Assembly (NCBI RefSeq): GCF_000384335.2
Contig: NZ_KQ031382.1
Location: 372,001 to 436,000 of the forward strand
Direction of reading: 5' to 3'
Length of the DNA: 64,000 nt
DNA from: Hyphomicrobium sp. 99
GTDB lineage: Bacteria > Pseudomonadota > Alphaproteobacteria > Rhizobiales > Hyphomicrobiaceae
Shown: positions 9,212 through 19,671 of the stretch, in pieces
How the letters are laid out: each line of letters starts with the position of its first letter
Numbering within the stretch: the first letter of the stretch is position 1
Position numbers and translations under genes: made by a program
Notes under the pieces: generated by a model
What the model was told of the DNA's origin: nothing
Database searches by the model: none
The model's input: only the letters and a program-made list of their open reading frames with translations

Positions 9212-12175
9212 ATGGCACGAAATGGCCAGAACGAAGCGTTCCTGAGGACCTCGTTTTTGAGCGCTGCGAATGCGCCCTACATCGAGGACATGCAGGCAGA
9301 ATACGAACGCAACCCCGGCGCTGTCAGCGATGAATGGCGACGGTTTTTCGAGAGCATCAAGGAAGCGCCGTCTTCCATGCCGGCATATTCCGGCGGTCCG
9401 GCTTGGGCCCCGCCGCTGTCGGCGCTCTTGAATGAGAACGGAGCGGACCGCGATCTCGTCGGCGCTTTGACCGGCGACTACGGCGAAGCCGAACGCACCA
9501 TTCGCGATAAGATCGAACGCCGCGCGCAGATATCGGGCTTCGAGATGACTCCGGCCGCGTCGCTCCGCGCCACGCAGGATTCCATTCGCGCGCTGATGTT
9601 GATCCGCGCCTATCGCGTCATCGGCCATTTGGCCGCCGACCTTGATCCGCTCGGTCTCGCCGACCGCCGCGTCCATCGTGAGCTGATGCCGGAAACCTAC
9701 GGATTTACCGAAGCCGATCTCGATCGCCCGATCTTCATTGATCGCGTCATGGGCCTCGAAACGGCAACGATGCGCCAGATCGTTACGATCCTGCGCCGGA
9801 CCTATTGCCGGAAAATCGGCGTGCAATTCACGCACATCACCGATCCGACGCAAAAAGGCTGGATCCAGGAGCGCATCGAAGGCGCTGAGAAAGATATTCG
9901 TTTCACGCCCGAAGGCCGGAAAGCCATCCTGCGGAAACTGATCGAGACAGAGACCTTCGAGAAGTTCTGCGATCTCAAATACACCGGCACCAAGCGCTTT
10001 GGCCTCGACGGCGCGGAATCGATCATTCCCGCGCTCGAGCAGATCATCAAGCGCGGCGGTCATTTGGGTGTTCGCGAAATCGCGATGGGCATGGCCCACC
10101 GTGGCCGGCTCAACGTGCTCGCGAACGTGATGTCGAAGCCGCTGCGCGCGATCTTCAAGGAATTCAAAGGCGGTTCGTTCAAGCCTGACGATGTCGAAGG
10201 CTCAGGCGATGTGAAGTATCACCTCGGCGCCTCGTCCGATCGCATGTTCGACGGCAACACCGTTCACTTGTCGCTGACCGCCAACCCCTCGCATCTCGAA
10301 ATCGTCGATCCGGTCGTGCTCGGAAAAGTGCGCGCAAAACAGGATCAAGCCGGCCTGGCGAGCGGCGACCGGACGCCGGTCATGCCGCTGCTCATTCACG
10401 GCGATGCGGCTTTCGCGGGCCAGGGCGTTGTTGCCGAATGCTTCGGGCTCTCAGGCCTTCGCGGTCATCGAACCGGCGGCTCGATTCATTTCATCATCAA
10501 CAATCAGATCGGCTTCACGACCGCGCCGCATCACTCGCGCTCGTCGCCCTATTGCTCCGACGTTGCCTTGATGATCGAAGCGCCGATCTTTCACGTTAAC
10601 GGCGATAGCCCCGAAGCCGTCGTTCACGTCGCCAAGATTGCGACCGAGTTCCGCCAGCGCTTTCAGAAACCTGTCGTCATCGACATGTTCTGCTACCGCC
10701 GTCACGGTCACAACGAGACGGACGAGCCGATGTTCACGCAGCCGGCGATGTACAAGCGCATCAAATCGCACCCGACCGTCGTCGACATCTATTCGAAAGA
10801 ACTCATGGATGAGGGTGTGATGACCCCGGCCGAGTTCACCGAGATGAAGGCGACGGTCCGCGCCAACCTCGACAAGGAGTTCAGTTTTTCCGACGCCTAC
10901 AAGCCCAACAAGGCGGACTGGCTCGACGGACGCTGGTCTGGCATCACCCGACCCGATAGCGATGATTGGCGCGGCAACACGGGCGTGCCGATCGATACGT
11001 TGAAAGATATCGGGCATCGCATCACCACGATCCCGAACGACTTCCACATTCACAAGACGGTCGGCAAGCTCATCGAGCGCCGCCGCGAAATGATCGACAC
11101 CGGTCAGGGCATCGACTGGGCGATGGCCGAACACATGGCGTTCGCGTCCCTTCTGATGGAAGGTTCCCGCGTCCGCCTCTCAGGGCAAGATTGCGAGCGG
11201 GGAACCTTCTCCCAACGTCACGCCGTCTTCATCGATCAGGAAAACGAACGCCGGTTCTCGCCGCTGAAGCACCTCTCACCCAATCAGGCGCGCTTCGAGA
11301 TCGTCAACTCGATGCTGTCGGAAGAAGCGGTTCTTGGCTTCGAATATGGCTATTCCCTCGCCGAGCCCAACGCGCTGACGCTTTGGGAAGCGCAATTCGG
11401 CGACTTCGCGAACGGTGCGCAGGTCATCTTCGACCAGTTCCTGTCGTCCGGCGAGCGCAAGTGGTTGCGCATGTCCGGGTTGGTTTGCCTGCTGCCGCAT
11501 GGCTACGAAGGCCAAGGACCCGAGCATTCATCAGCGCGCCTCGAACGCTACCTTCAGCTGTCGGCGGAAGACAACTGGCAGGTCGCGAACTGCACGACGC
11601 CCGCGAACTATTTCCATATTCTGCGGCGGCAATTGCATCGCAATTTCCGCAAGCCTTTGATCCTCATGACTCCGAAGTCGCTGCTACGCCACAAGCGCGT
11701 CGTTTCGAAACTTGAGGATTTCGGGCCCAACGCCAGCTTCCATCGTCTGCTCTGGGATGATGCCGAGCGCGGCACGTCCACGATCAAGCTCAAGCCCGAC
11801 AACGAGATCAAGCGCGTCGTCATCTGCACTGGCAAGGTCTACTACGACCTTCTCGAGGCGCGCGACGCGCAAGGCCGCGACGACGTCTACCTCCTGCGCG
11901 TCGAGCAGCTCTATCCGTTTGCCGCTCGCGCGTTCATCCAGGAACTCGGCCGCTTCAAGTTCGCCGAGATCGTCTGGTGCCAGGAAGAGCCTAAAAATAT
12001 GGGCGCTTGGTATTTCATGGATGCGAATATCGAGTGGGTTCTGAACCATCTCGGATATATTCACCGCCGTCCAAGATATGCAGGACGGCCCGCCTCCGCT
12101 TCGACGGCGACAGGCTTGCTTTCGCAGCATATCAAGGAACAGACCGCGCTCGTCGCCGACGCGCTCGGAACATAG
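9212..12175 (+). CDS. sucA: 2-oxoglutarate dehydrogenase E1 component
   Basis: Thiamine-diphosphate-dependent E1 of the 2-oxoglutarate dehydrogenase complex, 987 residues. It decarboxylates 2-oxoglutarate and passes the succinyl group to the lipoyl arm of SucB. The N-terminal NEAFLRTSFLSAANAPYIEDM is the OdhA/SucA start typical of alphaproteobacteria. The cofactor-binding core includes GMAHRGRLNVLANV, HLGASSDR, LTANPSHLEIVDPV and LIHGDAAFAGQGVVAECF. ATG 9212 has AAAGGA at a good distance; ATG 9194 in the same frame would add MKRTNL. sucB follows 18 bases later. Confidence 0.97.
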   Translation: MARNGQNEAFLRTSFLSAANAPYIEDMQAEYERNPGAVSDEWRRFFESIKEAPSSMPAYSGGPAWAPPLSALLNENGADRDLVGALTGDYGEAERTIRDKIERRAQISGFEMTPAASLRATQDSIRALMLIRAYRVIGHLAADLDPLGLADRRVHRELMPETYGFTEADLDRPIFIDRVMGLETATMRQIVTILRRTYCRKIGVQFTHITDPTQKGWIQERIEGAEKDIRFTPEGRKAILRKLIETETFEKFCDLKYTGTKRFGLDGAESIIPALEQIIKRGGHLGVREIAMGMAHRGRLNVLANVMSKPLRAIFKEFKGGSFKPDDVEGSGDVKYHLGASSDRMFDGNTVHLSLTANPSHLEIVDPVVLGKVRAKQDQAGLASGDRTPVMPLLIHGDAAFAGQGVVAECFGLSGLRGHRTGGSIHFIINNQIGFTTAPHHSRSSPYCSDVALMIEAPIFHVNGDSPEAVVHVAKIATEFRQRFQKPVVIDMFCYRRHGHNETDEPMFTQPAMYKRIKSHPTVVDIYSKELMDEGVMTPAEFTEMKATVRANLDKEFSFSDAYKPNKADWLDGRWSGITRPDSDDWRGNTGVPIDTLKDIGHRITTIPNDFHIHKTVGKLIERRREMIDTGQGIDWAMAEHMAFASLLMEGSRVRLSGQDCERGTFSQRHAVFIDQENERRFSPLKHLSPNQARFEIVNSMLSEEAVLGFEYGYSLAEPNALTLWEAQFGDFANGAQVIFDQFLSSGERKWLRMSGLVCLLPHGYEGQGPEHSSARLERYLQLSAEDNWQVANCTTPANYFHILRRQLHRNFRKPLILMTPKSLLRHKRVVSKLEDFGPNASFHRLLWDDAERGTSTIKLKPDNEIKRVVICTGKVYYDLLEARDAQGRDDVYLLRVEQLYPFAARAFIQELGRFKFAEIVWCQEEPKNMGAWYFMDANIEWVLNHLGYIHRRPRYAGRPASASTATGLLSQHIKEQTALVADALGT

Positions 12176-12193
12176 GAAGGTTGAGAGGCTCAG

Positions 12194-13495
12194 ATGTCGA
12201 TCGAGATTCGCGTTCCCGCGCTTGGAGAAAGCGTAACGGAAGCGACTGTGGGCAAATGGTTCAAGAAGGCGGGCGATGCCGTCAATGCGGATGAGCCGAT
12301 TGTCGAACTCGAAACCGATAAGGTGACGGTCGAAGTCCCCGCCCCCTCGTCAGGCGTGCTGGGTGAAATTCTCGTTCAATCCGGTTCGACGGTCGCCGTC
12401 GGATCATTGCTCGCCGCCTTGCGAGATGGAGCCGGCAAGGCTCAATCAGCGAAGGCCGAAGCAAAAGCTCCGTCCCCCTCCCCCGCCCCCGAGCCTGCTC
12501 CAAAACAAGCCGCTCCAACCGCCGCCAGCCCGCCTCCCCCGCCGCCTCCGGCAGCCCAAAAGGCGATGACCGAAGCAGGTCTCGAAGCGTCTGAAATCCA
12601 AGGCTCCGGAAGACGCGGACAAATCCTGAAGGAGGATGTTCAGAGCGCCGTCGCCTCCGCGCCGAGGCCTGCCGCAGCGCCGCAGGTTCACGAGGTTTCA
12701 AGCGCCGCACCTGCGACGAACGTCGTCGCCATCGCGCCATCGCTCAAGGCTGTGCCAGCGCAGGAGACGCGCCTTCCTTCGCCCGGCCACGATGCCACCC
12801 GCGAAGAACGCGTGAAGATGACGAGGCTGCGTCAGACCATCGCCCGCCGCCTCAAGGATGCGCAGAACACGGCGGCCATGCTGACGACGTTCAACGACGT
12901 CGACATGAGCGCCGTGATGGCATTGCGCGCGCAGTACAAAGACATTTTCGAGAAACGCCACGGCGTGAAGCTCGGCTTCATGGGACTGTTCGTCAAAGCC
13001 TGCATTCAGGCGCTGCGCGATGTCCCAGCCGTCAACGCCGAGATCGATGGCGAAGATCTGATCTACAAGAATTACTATCACATCGGCGTTGCCGTCGGCA
13101 CCGAGAAGGGTCTCGTCGTACCCGTCGTGCGTGATGCCGATCGCCTGAGCCTCGCCGAGATCGAGCAGCGCATCAACGAGTTCGGCAAGCGCGCGCGCGA
13201 CGGCAAGCTGTCGATCGAAGACATGCAGGGCGGCACCTTCACGATTTCGAACGGCGGTGTCTACGGATCGCTGATGTCCACGCCGATTTTGAACGCGCCC
13301 CAGTCCGGCATTCTCGGTATGCATCGCATAGAGGAACGCCCCGTCGTCCGGGCCGGCCAGGTCGTCATCCGCCCGATGATGTATCTGGCGCTCTCCTACG
13401 ATCACCGCATCGTCGACGGCAAAGAGGCAGTCACCTTCCTCGTTCGCGTCAAGGAATGCCTCGAAGATCCGCAACGCTTCATCCTGGAACTTTGA
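12194..13495 (+). CDS. sucB: Dihydrolipoyllysine-residue succinyltransferase (E2)
   Basis: E2 core of 2-oxoglutarate dehydrogenase, 433 residues. Residues 1-76 are the lipoyl domain with Lys43 as the lipoylation site ([10 protein letters not shown]). A Pro/Ala-rich swinging linker covers about 88-126, rich in PAPEP and PPPPP. The peripheral subunit-binding domain spans about 126-153 ([13 protein letters not shown]). The catalytic domain ends with [12 protein letters not shown], giving the active-site pair His404 and Asp408. Only three bases separate its stop from the next start, so the small gene downstream is surely co-transcribed. Confidence 0.97.
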   Translation: MSIEIRVPALGESVTEATVGKWFKKAGDAVNADEPIVELETDKVTVEVPAPSSGVLGEILVQSGSTVAVGSLLAALRDGAGKAQSAKAEAKAPSPSPAPEPAPKQAAPTAASPPPPPPPAAQKAMTEAGLEASEIQGSGRRGQILKEDVQSAVASAPRPAAAPQVHEVSSAAPATNVVAIAPSLKAVPAQETRLPSPGHDATREERVKMTRLRQTIARRLKDAQNTAAMLTTFNDVDMSAVMALRAQYKDIFEKRHGVKLGFMGLFVKACIQALRDVPAVNAEIDGEDLIYKNYYHIGVAVGTEKGLVVPVVRDADRLSLAEIEQRINEFGKRARDGKLSIEDMQGGTFTISNGGVYGSLMSTPILNAPQSGILGMHRIEERPVVRAGQVVIRPMMYLALSYDHRIVDGKEAVTFLVRVKECLEDPQRFILEL

Positions 13496-13498
13496 GAT

Positions 13499-13930
13499 AT
13501 GCGTGGGGGAGCCTTCTTTGCGGCGGCTGCGGCGATCATCGCAGCAGTGGCGTCTCAAACGTCGGCATTCGCAGAGCCGAAGGTCGGTCGTGACTACATT
13601 GATAGCTTGCTGACGCGCGCCTTGCTCGAACGCGGCGCGATGATCGCCTGCGCCGGCATCGAGAACGACGCGAAGTTGATCGAGGTGCTGATCACGAGCT
13701 GGCACAAGGACGCCGCCGGCTCAGCCAAGCTGCTCCGCGAAGTCGGATATCCTGACGATTACATCGAAGCGCTCATGGCACGTTTGGATATCGAAAAAGC
13801 GACGCCGAAATTTCCCGATCGGACAGCGCTCATCACCTATTGCAACGCTCTTGGTGACTGGAAACTGCGCTGGGAAATGTACATGATCGCCGCGCCGCAA
13901 TTCGAAATTAAGCGAGCTCTCGATCAATAG
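13499..13930 (+). CDS. Small exported protein between sucB and lpd
   Basis: A 143-residue protein with a clear signal peptide (Ala-rich core, cleavage after SAFA, residue 25). The mature part has two cysteines (in IACAGIE and TYCNALG) that could form a periplasmic disulfide, and mixed helical sequence without recognised domain. It starts three bases after sucB and ends 25 bases before lpd, so it belongs to the TCA operon, yet the product should leave the cytoplasm. I do not recognise the family and offer no function. Confidence 0.75.
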   Translation: MRGGAFFAAAAAIIAAVASQTSAFAEPKVGRDYIDSLLTRALLERGAMIACAGIENDAKLIEVLITSWHKDAAGSAKLLREVGYPDDYIEALMARLDIEKATPKFPDRTALITYCNALGDWKLRWEMYMIAAPQFEIKRALDQ

Positions 13931-13955
13931 GGCCGCAAGGGCAGGAACAGAATTT

Positions 13956-15353
13956 ATGTCGTACGATTTGATCGTCATCGGCACGGGCCCCGGAGGCTAC
14001 GTCTGCGCCATCCGCGCCGCGCAGCTTGGCATGAAGGTCGCCGTCGTCGAAAAGCGGTCAACATTCGGCGGCACCTGCTTGAACGTCGGCTGCATTCCCT
14101 CGAAGGCGCTTCTTCACGCCTCCCATTCCTATGACGAGGCGAAGAACGGCTTCGCGTCCTTGGGCATCGCGACCGATCCCAAACTCGATCTCGCGAAAAT
14201 GCAGTCCTTCAAACGCGAAGGTGTCAAAGGCAACGTCGATGGCGTCGCCTATCTCTTGAAGAAGAACAAGATCGACAGCGTCTTCGGCACCGGCCGCATT
14301 GTGCGGTCGGGTCAGGTCGCAGTGACGTCCCCAGGCGGCGAAACACAGACGCTCGAAACGAAATGGATCGTCATCGCGACGGGCTCCGACGTGACGCGCC
14401 TTCCCGGTATCGAGATCGACGAAAAGCGCGTCGTCTCATCGACGGGCGCGCTCGATTTCACGACTGTTCCGAAAAAGCTGCTCGTCGTCGGTGCCGGTGT
14501 CATCGGTCTCGAACTCGGATCGGTATGGCGGCGGCTCGGCTCCGAAGTCCTCGTCGTCGAATATTTGAACCGCATTCTGCCGGGCATGGATGCCGAGATC
14601 GGCCGCTCATTCCAGCGCATCCTCGAGAAGCAAGGAATCGCCTTCCGCCTGTCGAGCAAGGTTTCAGCCGTCGAAACGTCGGATGCTGGCGTAACCGCCA
14701 AGGTCGAGCCGGCCGAAGGCGGCGCAGCAGAATCGATCGAGGCTGATGCTGTTCTCGTTGCCGTCGGCCGCGTCCCCTTCACCGAAGGGTTGGGGCTTGC
14801 GGAAGCCGGCATCGCGCTCGATCCCAAAAAGCGTGTGCTCGTCGATGGCCATTATCAAACAAACGTGACGGGTGTCTTCGCCATCGGCGACGTCATCGCC
14901 GGGCCCATGCTCGCGCATAAAGCAGAAGATGAAGGCGTCGCCGTCGCGGAGATCATCGCCGGCCAAGCCGGTCACGTGAATTACGATGTGATCCCCAACG
15001 TCATCTACACGAGCCCCGAGGTCGCGAGCGTCGGTAAGACGGAAGAGGAATTGAAGGCCGCAGGCGTCGCCTACAATGTCGGCAAGTTCCCGTTCACCGC
15101 CAACGGCCGCGCCAAAGCCATTCACATGACCGACGGATTCGTCAAAATTCTCGCGGACGCCAAGACGGATCGTGTCCTCGGCGTGCACATCATCGGCGCC
15201 AACGCGGGCGAGCTGATCGCCGAAGCCTGCGTTCTCATGGAATTCAGCGGCTCAGCCGAAGACTTGGCGCGCACCTGCCACGCGCATCCGACGTTCTCGG
15301 AAGCCGTCAAGGAAGCCGCGCTCGCCGTTGCCAAGCGCGCCATTCACTTCTGA
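13956..15353 (+). CDS. lpd: Dihydrolipoyl dehydrogenase (E3)
   Basis: FAD enzyme of 465 residues that reoxidises the dihydrolipoyl group of E2 using NAD+. The N-terminal FAD-binding GTGPGGY lies at 9-15, the redox disulfide is Cys41-Cys46 ([13 protein letters not shown]), the NAD-binding [13 protein letters not shown] follows mid-protein, and the C-terminal catalytic dyad is His444-Glu449 (HPTFSE). It ends the sucCDAB operon and converges on the TraB-like gene with only four bases between, so no room remains for a separate terminator. Confidence 0.97.
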   Translation: MSYDLIVIGTGPGGYVCAIRAAQLGMKVAVVEKRSTFGGTCLNVGCIPSKALLHASHSYDEAKNGFASLGIATDPKLDLAKMQSFKREGVKGNVDGVAYLLKKNKIDSVFGTGRIVRSGQVAVTSPGGETQTLETKWIVIATGSDVTRLPGIEIDEKRVVSSTGALDFTTVPKKLLVVGAGVIGLELGSVWRRLGSEVLVVEYLNRILPGMDAEIGRSFQRILEKQGIAFRLSSKVSAVETSDAGVTAKVEPAEGGAAESIEADAVLVAVGRVPFTEGLGLAEAGIALDPKKRVLVDGHYQTNVTGVFAIGDVIAGPMLAHKAEDEGVAVAEIIAGQAGHVNYDVIPNVIYTSPEVASVGKTEEELKAAGVAYNVGKFPFTANGRAKAIHMTDGFVKILADAKTDRVLGVHIIGANAGELIAEACVLMEFSGSAEDLARTCHAHPTFSEAVKEAALAVAKRAIHF

Positions 15354-15357
15354 TGCG

Positions 15358-16413
15358 CTACTCGATCGGCGTCACGGTGTAGCCGGACTCGCGAAGCAAC
15401 GCGACGAGACCCGCCGATCCCGGCAGATGCAGCGCCCCCACCGCGACGAACGCATTGCCATTTTCAAAGAGCGGCAATGCCGCGTCACGCATTTTGGCGT
15501 TGCGATCCATCAGCAAGGCTTTCTTGAATCCATCGAACGTTGACGGGGGCGCTCCACTCTCCGCCGCAAGCGCCAGCTGAAATGGCATCGCCGCCCCGAT
15601 CTGGCGTTTCTGGTACATCTGTACCATCGTCTCCATCATATCGTCGGCGCGATCGGCGTAATCGAGTTCGACTTTCAAAATCGCGAGCTGTTGATCGTCG
15701 GCAATGGACGCCAGTGCGCTGAGCTGGCTATCGATTGTCTCGAGGCCCGTAACGGCTATGCCGTTCTTTTGCGCTTCGGCCGCGATGCGTAGATCGAGCA
15801 CGGCTTTGCCGGAAGCGACCTGCTTGCGTTCGCAGTCGGACGTCGCAAGCAGCATGCTGACAAGCCAGGGCTTCATGACCGCTGCGAATTCGCCCGGCAT
15901 TCCGGACTTCATGACGATGTCTTGGACCTTGTTATAGTCGTCGTCTGAAAGCACGCGCCTCAGCGATTGACCATCCGTGTAAATGATCAGCTTCGCGGCC
16001 TTCGTCATCGCTGCCCCCACAGCCTCGGGCGAAAGATCCGCAACTTCGAGCGCCACGGACTTCGAATGAGCAATGGCCTCGATGGCAGCCGATGGAAGTT
16101 CTGCGATGCGAGGATCGCTGAGATGCATCGTTCCGAATAGATAGGACGTCCCGACGCCCGGCTTTTCCACTTTCCAAAGCATCGCTTCGGTGTTGGAGAG
16201 CGCGCGGCTCTCCGCCATCACCTTCGCGTAGAGGTCGGGCTTCGTGGCCTGCATCTCGGCCAGCATATCCTTGCCCTGACAACGGGCGGGAGCATCATCG
16301 GCTGCGGCCGGACCACTGGCGAACGTGCCAGCTGCAAACATCAGCACGCAAACCATGCGGCGACTGTAATGCAACACGCGGGAAACGGACGGCATGAGGA
16401 TACTCGTGAACAA
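15358..16413 (-). CDS. TraB/GumN family protein, exported
   Basis: A 351-residue protein with the TraB/GumN pattern: an early LFGTMHLSD (near residue 93) and the C-terminal GALHLPGSAGLVALLRESGY. The fold is related to erythromycin esterase/EreA and Tiki-type metalloproteases, and the conserved His and Glu residues suggest a hydrolase, but the bacterial function is not settled. The N-terminus has a hydrophobic stretch VCVLMFAAGTFA followed by PAAADD, so the protein is exported. The start at 16413 gives a long n-region; ATG 16395 or 16356 may be the true start. Confidence 0.85.
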   Translation of the reverse strand: MFTSILMPSVSRVLHYSRRMVCVLMFAAGTFASGPAAADDAPARCQGKDMLAEMQATKPDLYAKVMAESRALSNTEAMLWKVEKPGVGTSYLFGTMHLSDPRIAELPSAAIEAIAHSKSVALEVADLSPEAVGAAMTKAAKLIIYTDGQSLRRVLSDDDYNKVQDIVMKSGMPGEFAAVMKPWLVSMLLATSDCERKQVASGKAVLDLRIAAEAQKNGIAVTGLETIDSQLSALASIADDQQLAILKVELDYADRADDMMETMVQMYQKRQIGAAMPFQLALAAESGAPPSTFDGFKKALLMDRNAKMRDAALPLFENGNAFVAVGALHLPGSAGLVALLRESGYTVTPIE

Positions 16414-16425
16414 GCGCCAGCAGCC

Positions 16426-17427
16426 TTAGCGGCGCGCCGCTCTCGGATGAGCCTGATCGTAAACCGTCAGCAAGCGCGCCCTGTCGACTTCCGTATAGAC
16501 TTGCGTCGTCGAGAGCGAGGCATGACCCAAAAGCTCCTGAATTTGACGTAAATCCGCACCTGCGGAAAGCAGATGCGTGGCGAAGGAATGCCGTAATGCA
16601 TGCGGCGTCGCCGTATCCGGCAGCTGCAGTTCGAGACGCAACTTTTCCATCGCAAGCTGGATCAACCGCGGCGACAAGGGGCCGCCGCGCGCTCCGCGAA
16701 AGAGTGGCTGTTCTGGTTCGAGAGGATATGGGCAAAGCCGTATATATTTGGAGATGGCCTCGGAGACGACGGCGAGCGCCGGGACCAGCCGCTCTTTTCC
16801 ACCCTTGCCCGTTACGTGCATGATATCGCGCCCGTCGATCGGCGCCGTGCGCGGAGTAAGGCTCAAGGCTTCGCTAATGCGCAGTCCCGATCCGTAGAGC
16901 AACAGCATCACCGCGACGTCGCGCGCCGTGATCCATTCCTCGCCATCGCCGCCATCGCGCTCGACGAGCGAAGCCGCGCTCTGAACCGTCAAAGGTTTCG
17001 GGATCGAATGCGGTATCTTCGGCGCCGCGACTTGCAGAACAGCCCGATTTTTCAGGGTTTCCTCGCGTTCGAGCCACCGGAACAGCGTTCGAAGAGCCGA
17101 TAGCGACCGCGCCAGCGACCGCGACGTCACGCCCGCCTTCCGCCGCCCGGCAAGGAAAAGCCGAACGGTCTTTGCATCGAGCCGTTCGAGATCGGCGAGG
17201 CACGGCGGATGTCCGAGATGCGACTTGAGGAAGGCGAGAAACTGCCGCGCGTCGCGCTCGTAGGCTTCCCGCGTTGCCGCGCTCTGTCCGCGCTCCACGA
17301 CGAGATGATCGAGCCACGCCGCAATTACGCTTTTCAGATCGCCGCTGAGGGGCAGCTCCGCATCCGCGGCCAGGATTTCGTCGAGCGATTGCGCCAAAAT
17401 TTGCTCCCCTGTCGGCGCCCTAGACAC
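16426..17427 (-). CDS. xerC: Tyrosine recombinase XerC
   Basis: Chromosome-dimer resolvase of the Xer type, 333 residues. The N-terminal SAM-like core-binding domain covers about 30-125. The catalytic domain holds all six active-site positions: Arg183 (GSGLRISEAL), Lys208 (TGKGGKER), His276 and Arg279 (HALRHSF), His302 (LLGHASL) and the nucleophile Tyr311 (TTQVYTEVD). Location next to priA and lpd is the normal Rhizobiales-type setting, so this is the housekeeping enzyme and not an island integrase. With XerD it acts at dif, which is not visible here. Confidence 0.94.
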   Translation of the reverse strand: MSRAPTGEQILAQSLDEILAADAELPLSGDLKSVIAAWLDHLVVERGQSAATREAYERDARQFLAFLKSHLGHPPCLADLERLDAKTVRLFLAGRRKAGVTSRSLARSLSALRTLFRWLEREETLKNRAVLQVAAPKIPHSIPKPLTVQSAASLVERDGGDGEEWITARDVAVMLLLYGSGLRISEALSLTPRTAPIDGRDIMHVTGKGGKERLVPALAVVSEAISKYIRLCPYPLEPEQPLFRGARGGPLSPRLIQLAMEKLRLELQLPDTATPHALRHSFATHLLSAGADLRQIQELLGHASLSTTQVYTEVDRARLLTVYDQAHPRAARR

Positions 17428-17470
17428 TTCCGACCGTCAACCGCGTTGGTTAATCAAAGGTTAACGTACG

Positions 17471-18895
17471 CTAAAGCAACTTGCCGGGGTTGAGGATCCC
17501 CTTGGGATCGAGAGCGTGCTTGATCGACCTCATCATGTCGATCTCGACGGCAGACTTGTAACGAACGAGCGCCTCGCGCTTCATTTGGCCGATCCCGTGC
17601 TCGGCTGAGATCGACCCGTCGAGTTCCGTAATGAGCTCGAAGATCGCGTCGGCCATCGTGTCCCAAAGGGCGAGATATTGCGCGCGATCCATCCCCTCGG
17701 GCTGGCTGACGTTATAGTGCAGGTTGCCGTCGCCGAAATGGCCGAACGGCACTGGCCGCGCACCAGGGCAGACGCGTTCAACGACCGCCGCAGCGCGCTC
17801 GATAAACTCCGGAATGCGCGCGACCGGCACAGAGATGTCATGCTTGATGCTGCCACCCGCGCCCTTCTGCGCTTCCGAGAAAGCGTCGCGCAGCCGCCAG
17901 AAATCTTCCGCTTGGCGAAGCGATCGCGCGATGGCGGCATCGAGGATGAGACCCTTCGAATGCGCATTCGTCAGCATTCGCTCAATCGTATTGGCGACGC
18001 GCGCGCCCGTGCCGCCGTGCGAGAATTCAATCAGGGCGTACCAAGGATAAGCATCCGTGAACGGATCACGAAGATTGGGAACGAAGCTCAGCGCGAACTC
18101 CTGCGCGCGATGCGCCCAGAATTCGAACGCCGTCAATGCGCCACCCGCCTCCGCTTCCGCCATGCGAAACAGCCTGAGTGCGTGTTTCGGCGATTCCAGA
18201 GCGACAATCGCGGTCTCGCGTTCCGCAGGAGTTGGAAAGAGCTTCACGCAAGCCGCCGTGATGATGCCAAGCGTGCCTTCCGACCCGATCAGAAGATCGC
18301 GAAGATCGTAACCGGTGTTATCCTTTTTGAGGCGCCGCAAGCCATGCCACACGCGGCCATCTGCGAGCACGGCTTCTAATCCGAGCGTCAGGCTGCGCGC
18401 GTTTCCATACGCGAGAACCGCGGTGCCGCCCGCGTTGGTCGCCAGCGCGCCGCCGATTTGCGCGCTGCCTTCCGAAGCCAAACTCAACGGGAAGATGCGT
18501 CCCGCTGCATTGGCCGCCTCTTGAGCGGCAAGCAGCGTGACACCCGCCTCGACGATCATCGTCCCGCCTGCCGCATCGACGTCGCGGATAGCCTTGAGAC
18601 GGCTGAGCGACAACACGATCTCGTTGCCCTCAAGCGAAGGGATCTGCCCGCCGACCAACCCCGTATTGCCGCCCTGCGGAACGATCGCAACGTCTTCCGC
18701 ATGGGCAAGCGCCAGGATGCGCGAAACCTCTTCCGTCGAGCCGGGCCGCAGAACGACAGGCGTCTTACCCGTATAGCGGTCCCGCCATTCGCTGAGATAA
18801 CCGGCTTGGTCCTCAGCGCGCGTCAATGCGTTCGCGTCGCTGACGATGTGTGCGAAGCGCTCGATCAGATCGTTGGATAAGGTCCGTGATCGCAC
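17471..18895 (-). CDS. FAD-linked dehydrogenase of the GlcD/D-2-hydroxyglutarate dehydrogenase family
   Basis: A 474-residue FAD-binding oxidoreductase of the VAO/PCMH type with a C-terminal GlcD-type cap. FAD-contact motifs are PQGGNTGLVGG (73-83) and IGSEGTLGI (203-211). The substrate and metal site of the D-2-hydroxyglutarate/D-lactate group is visible as GHFGDGNLHYN (385-395) and AEHGIGQMK near 431. The best guess is oxidation of D-2-hydroxyglutarate or a similar 2-hydroxy acid to the 2-oxo acid, passing electrons to an ETF or quinone. It lies 15 bases from the transaldolase gene on the same strand. Confidence 0.88.
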   Translation of the reverse strand: MRSRTLSNDLIERFAHIVSDANALTRAEDQAGYLSEWRDRYTGKTPVVLRPGSTEEVSRILALAHAEDVAIVPQGGNTGLVGGQIPSLEGNEIVLSLSRLKAIRDVDAAGGTMIVEAGVTLLAAQEAANAAGRIFPLSLASEGSAQIGGALATNAGGTAVLAYGNARSLTLGLEAVLADGRVWHGLRRLKKDNTGYDLRDLLIGSEGTLGIITAACVKLFPTPAERETAIVALESPKHALRLFRMAEAEAGGALTAFEFWAHRAQEFALSFVPNLRDPFTDAYPWYALIEFSHGGTGARVANTIERMLTNAHSKGLILDAAIARSLRQAEDFWRLRDAFSEAQKGAGGSIKHDISVPVARIPEFIERAAAVVERVCPGARPVPFGHFGDGNLHYNVSQPEGMDRAQYLALWDTMADAIFELITELDGSISAEHGIGQMKREALVRYKSAVEIDMMRSIKHALDPKGILNPGKLL

Positions 18896-18910
18896 TTTTT
18901 CGTGCCCGCC

Positions 18911-19567
18911 TCACACGATCTTTTGTCCAGTCTTCTTCCAGTCGTTGACGAAGGTGACGAGACCGGCATCCGTTAGCGGATGCTTCACGAGCGCCTTCAG
19001 AATGCCCGGTGGAATGGTCGCGACATCGGCGCCGATCATGGCCGCCTCTTTCACGTGGTTCACCGTGCGGATCGATGCTGCGAGAATGTCCGTCGAGAGA
19101 TCGGGATAGTTGTCGTAGATCGCTCGGATTTCGCGAATGACGTCCATGCCGTTGAGCCCGATGTCGTCGAGACGCCCGATGAACGGCGATACGAACGTCG
19201 CACCGGCCTTCGCCGCGAGCAACGCCTGATTTGCCGAAAAGCAGAGCGTGACGTTCACCATCGTGCCGTCGCTCGTCAGGGCTTTGCAAGCTTTGAGACC
19301 GTCGAGCGTCAACGGCACTTTGATCGTGACGTTGTTCGCGATCTTCCGCAGAACTTCCGCTTCCTGCATCATGCCGTCGTATTCGGTCGCTGCAACCTCG
19401 GCCGACACCGGGCCGGGCACCACGGCGCAAATCTCTTTGACGATTTCCTTGAAGTCGCGGCCGGCCTTTGCAACGAGAGACGGGTTCGTCGTAACGCCGT
19501 CCAGTAAGCCCGTCGCCGCCAACTCTTTGATCTCGGTCACGTCGGCGGTATCGACGAAGAATTTCAT
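18911..19567 (-). CDS. Fructose-6-phosphate-aldolase-type transaldolase
   Basis: A 218-residue TIM-barrel enzyme of the small transaldolase (TalC/MipB/FSA) subfamily. The Schiff-base lysine is Lys83 in TIKVPLT, and TTNPSL near residue 26 and GADVATIPP near the C-terminus are family-typical. It transfers dihydroxyacetone units between sugar phosphates in the pentose phosphate pathway or cleaves fructose 6-phosphate. The two activities cannot be separated by eye. The placement between the GlcD-like gene and priA is common in alphaproteobacteria. Confidence 0.92.
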   Translation of the reverse strand: MKFFVDTADVTEIKELAATGLLDGVTTNPSLVAKAGRDFKEIVKEICAVVPGPVSAEVAATEYDGMMQEAEVLRKIANNVTIKVPLTLDGLKACKALTSDGTMVNVTLCFSANQALLAAKAGATFVSPFIGRLDDIGLNGMDVIREIRAIYDNYPDLSTDILAASIRTVNHVKEAAMIGADVATIPPGILKALVKHPLTDAGLVTFVNDWKKTGQKIV

Positions 19568-19671
19568 TTCTTTCTCCTCACCTCGTCCTTAAGTCTTGGC
19601 CCTGCCTTTGGTGCGCCGCAACTTCCCGGCAAACCTAGCACGACCGATTCTCGGAGGAAGCTTCTAGTCCG

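Noticed and set aside
12698..13705. A 335-codon minus-strand frame over sucB
   Set aside because: Mirror of sucB with no domain; it crosses into the next gene.
16426..17427. XerC-like gene as an integrase of a genomic island
   Set aside because: It sits in the standard xerC position near priA and lpd, with all housekeeping motifs; no element ends are close by.
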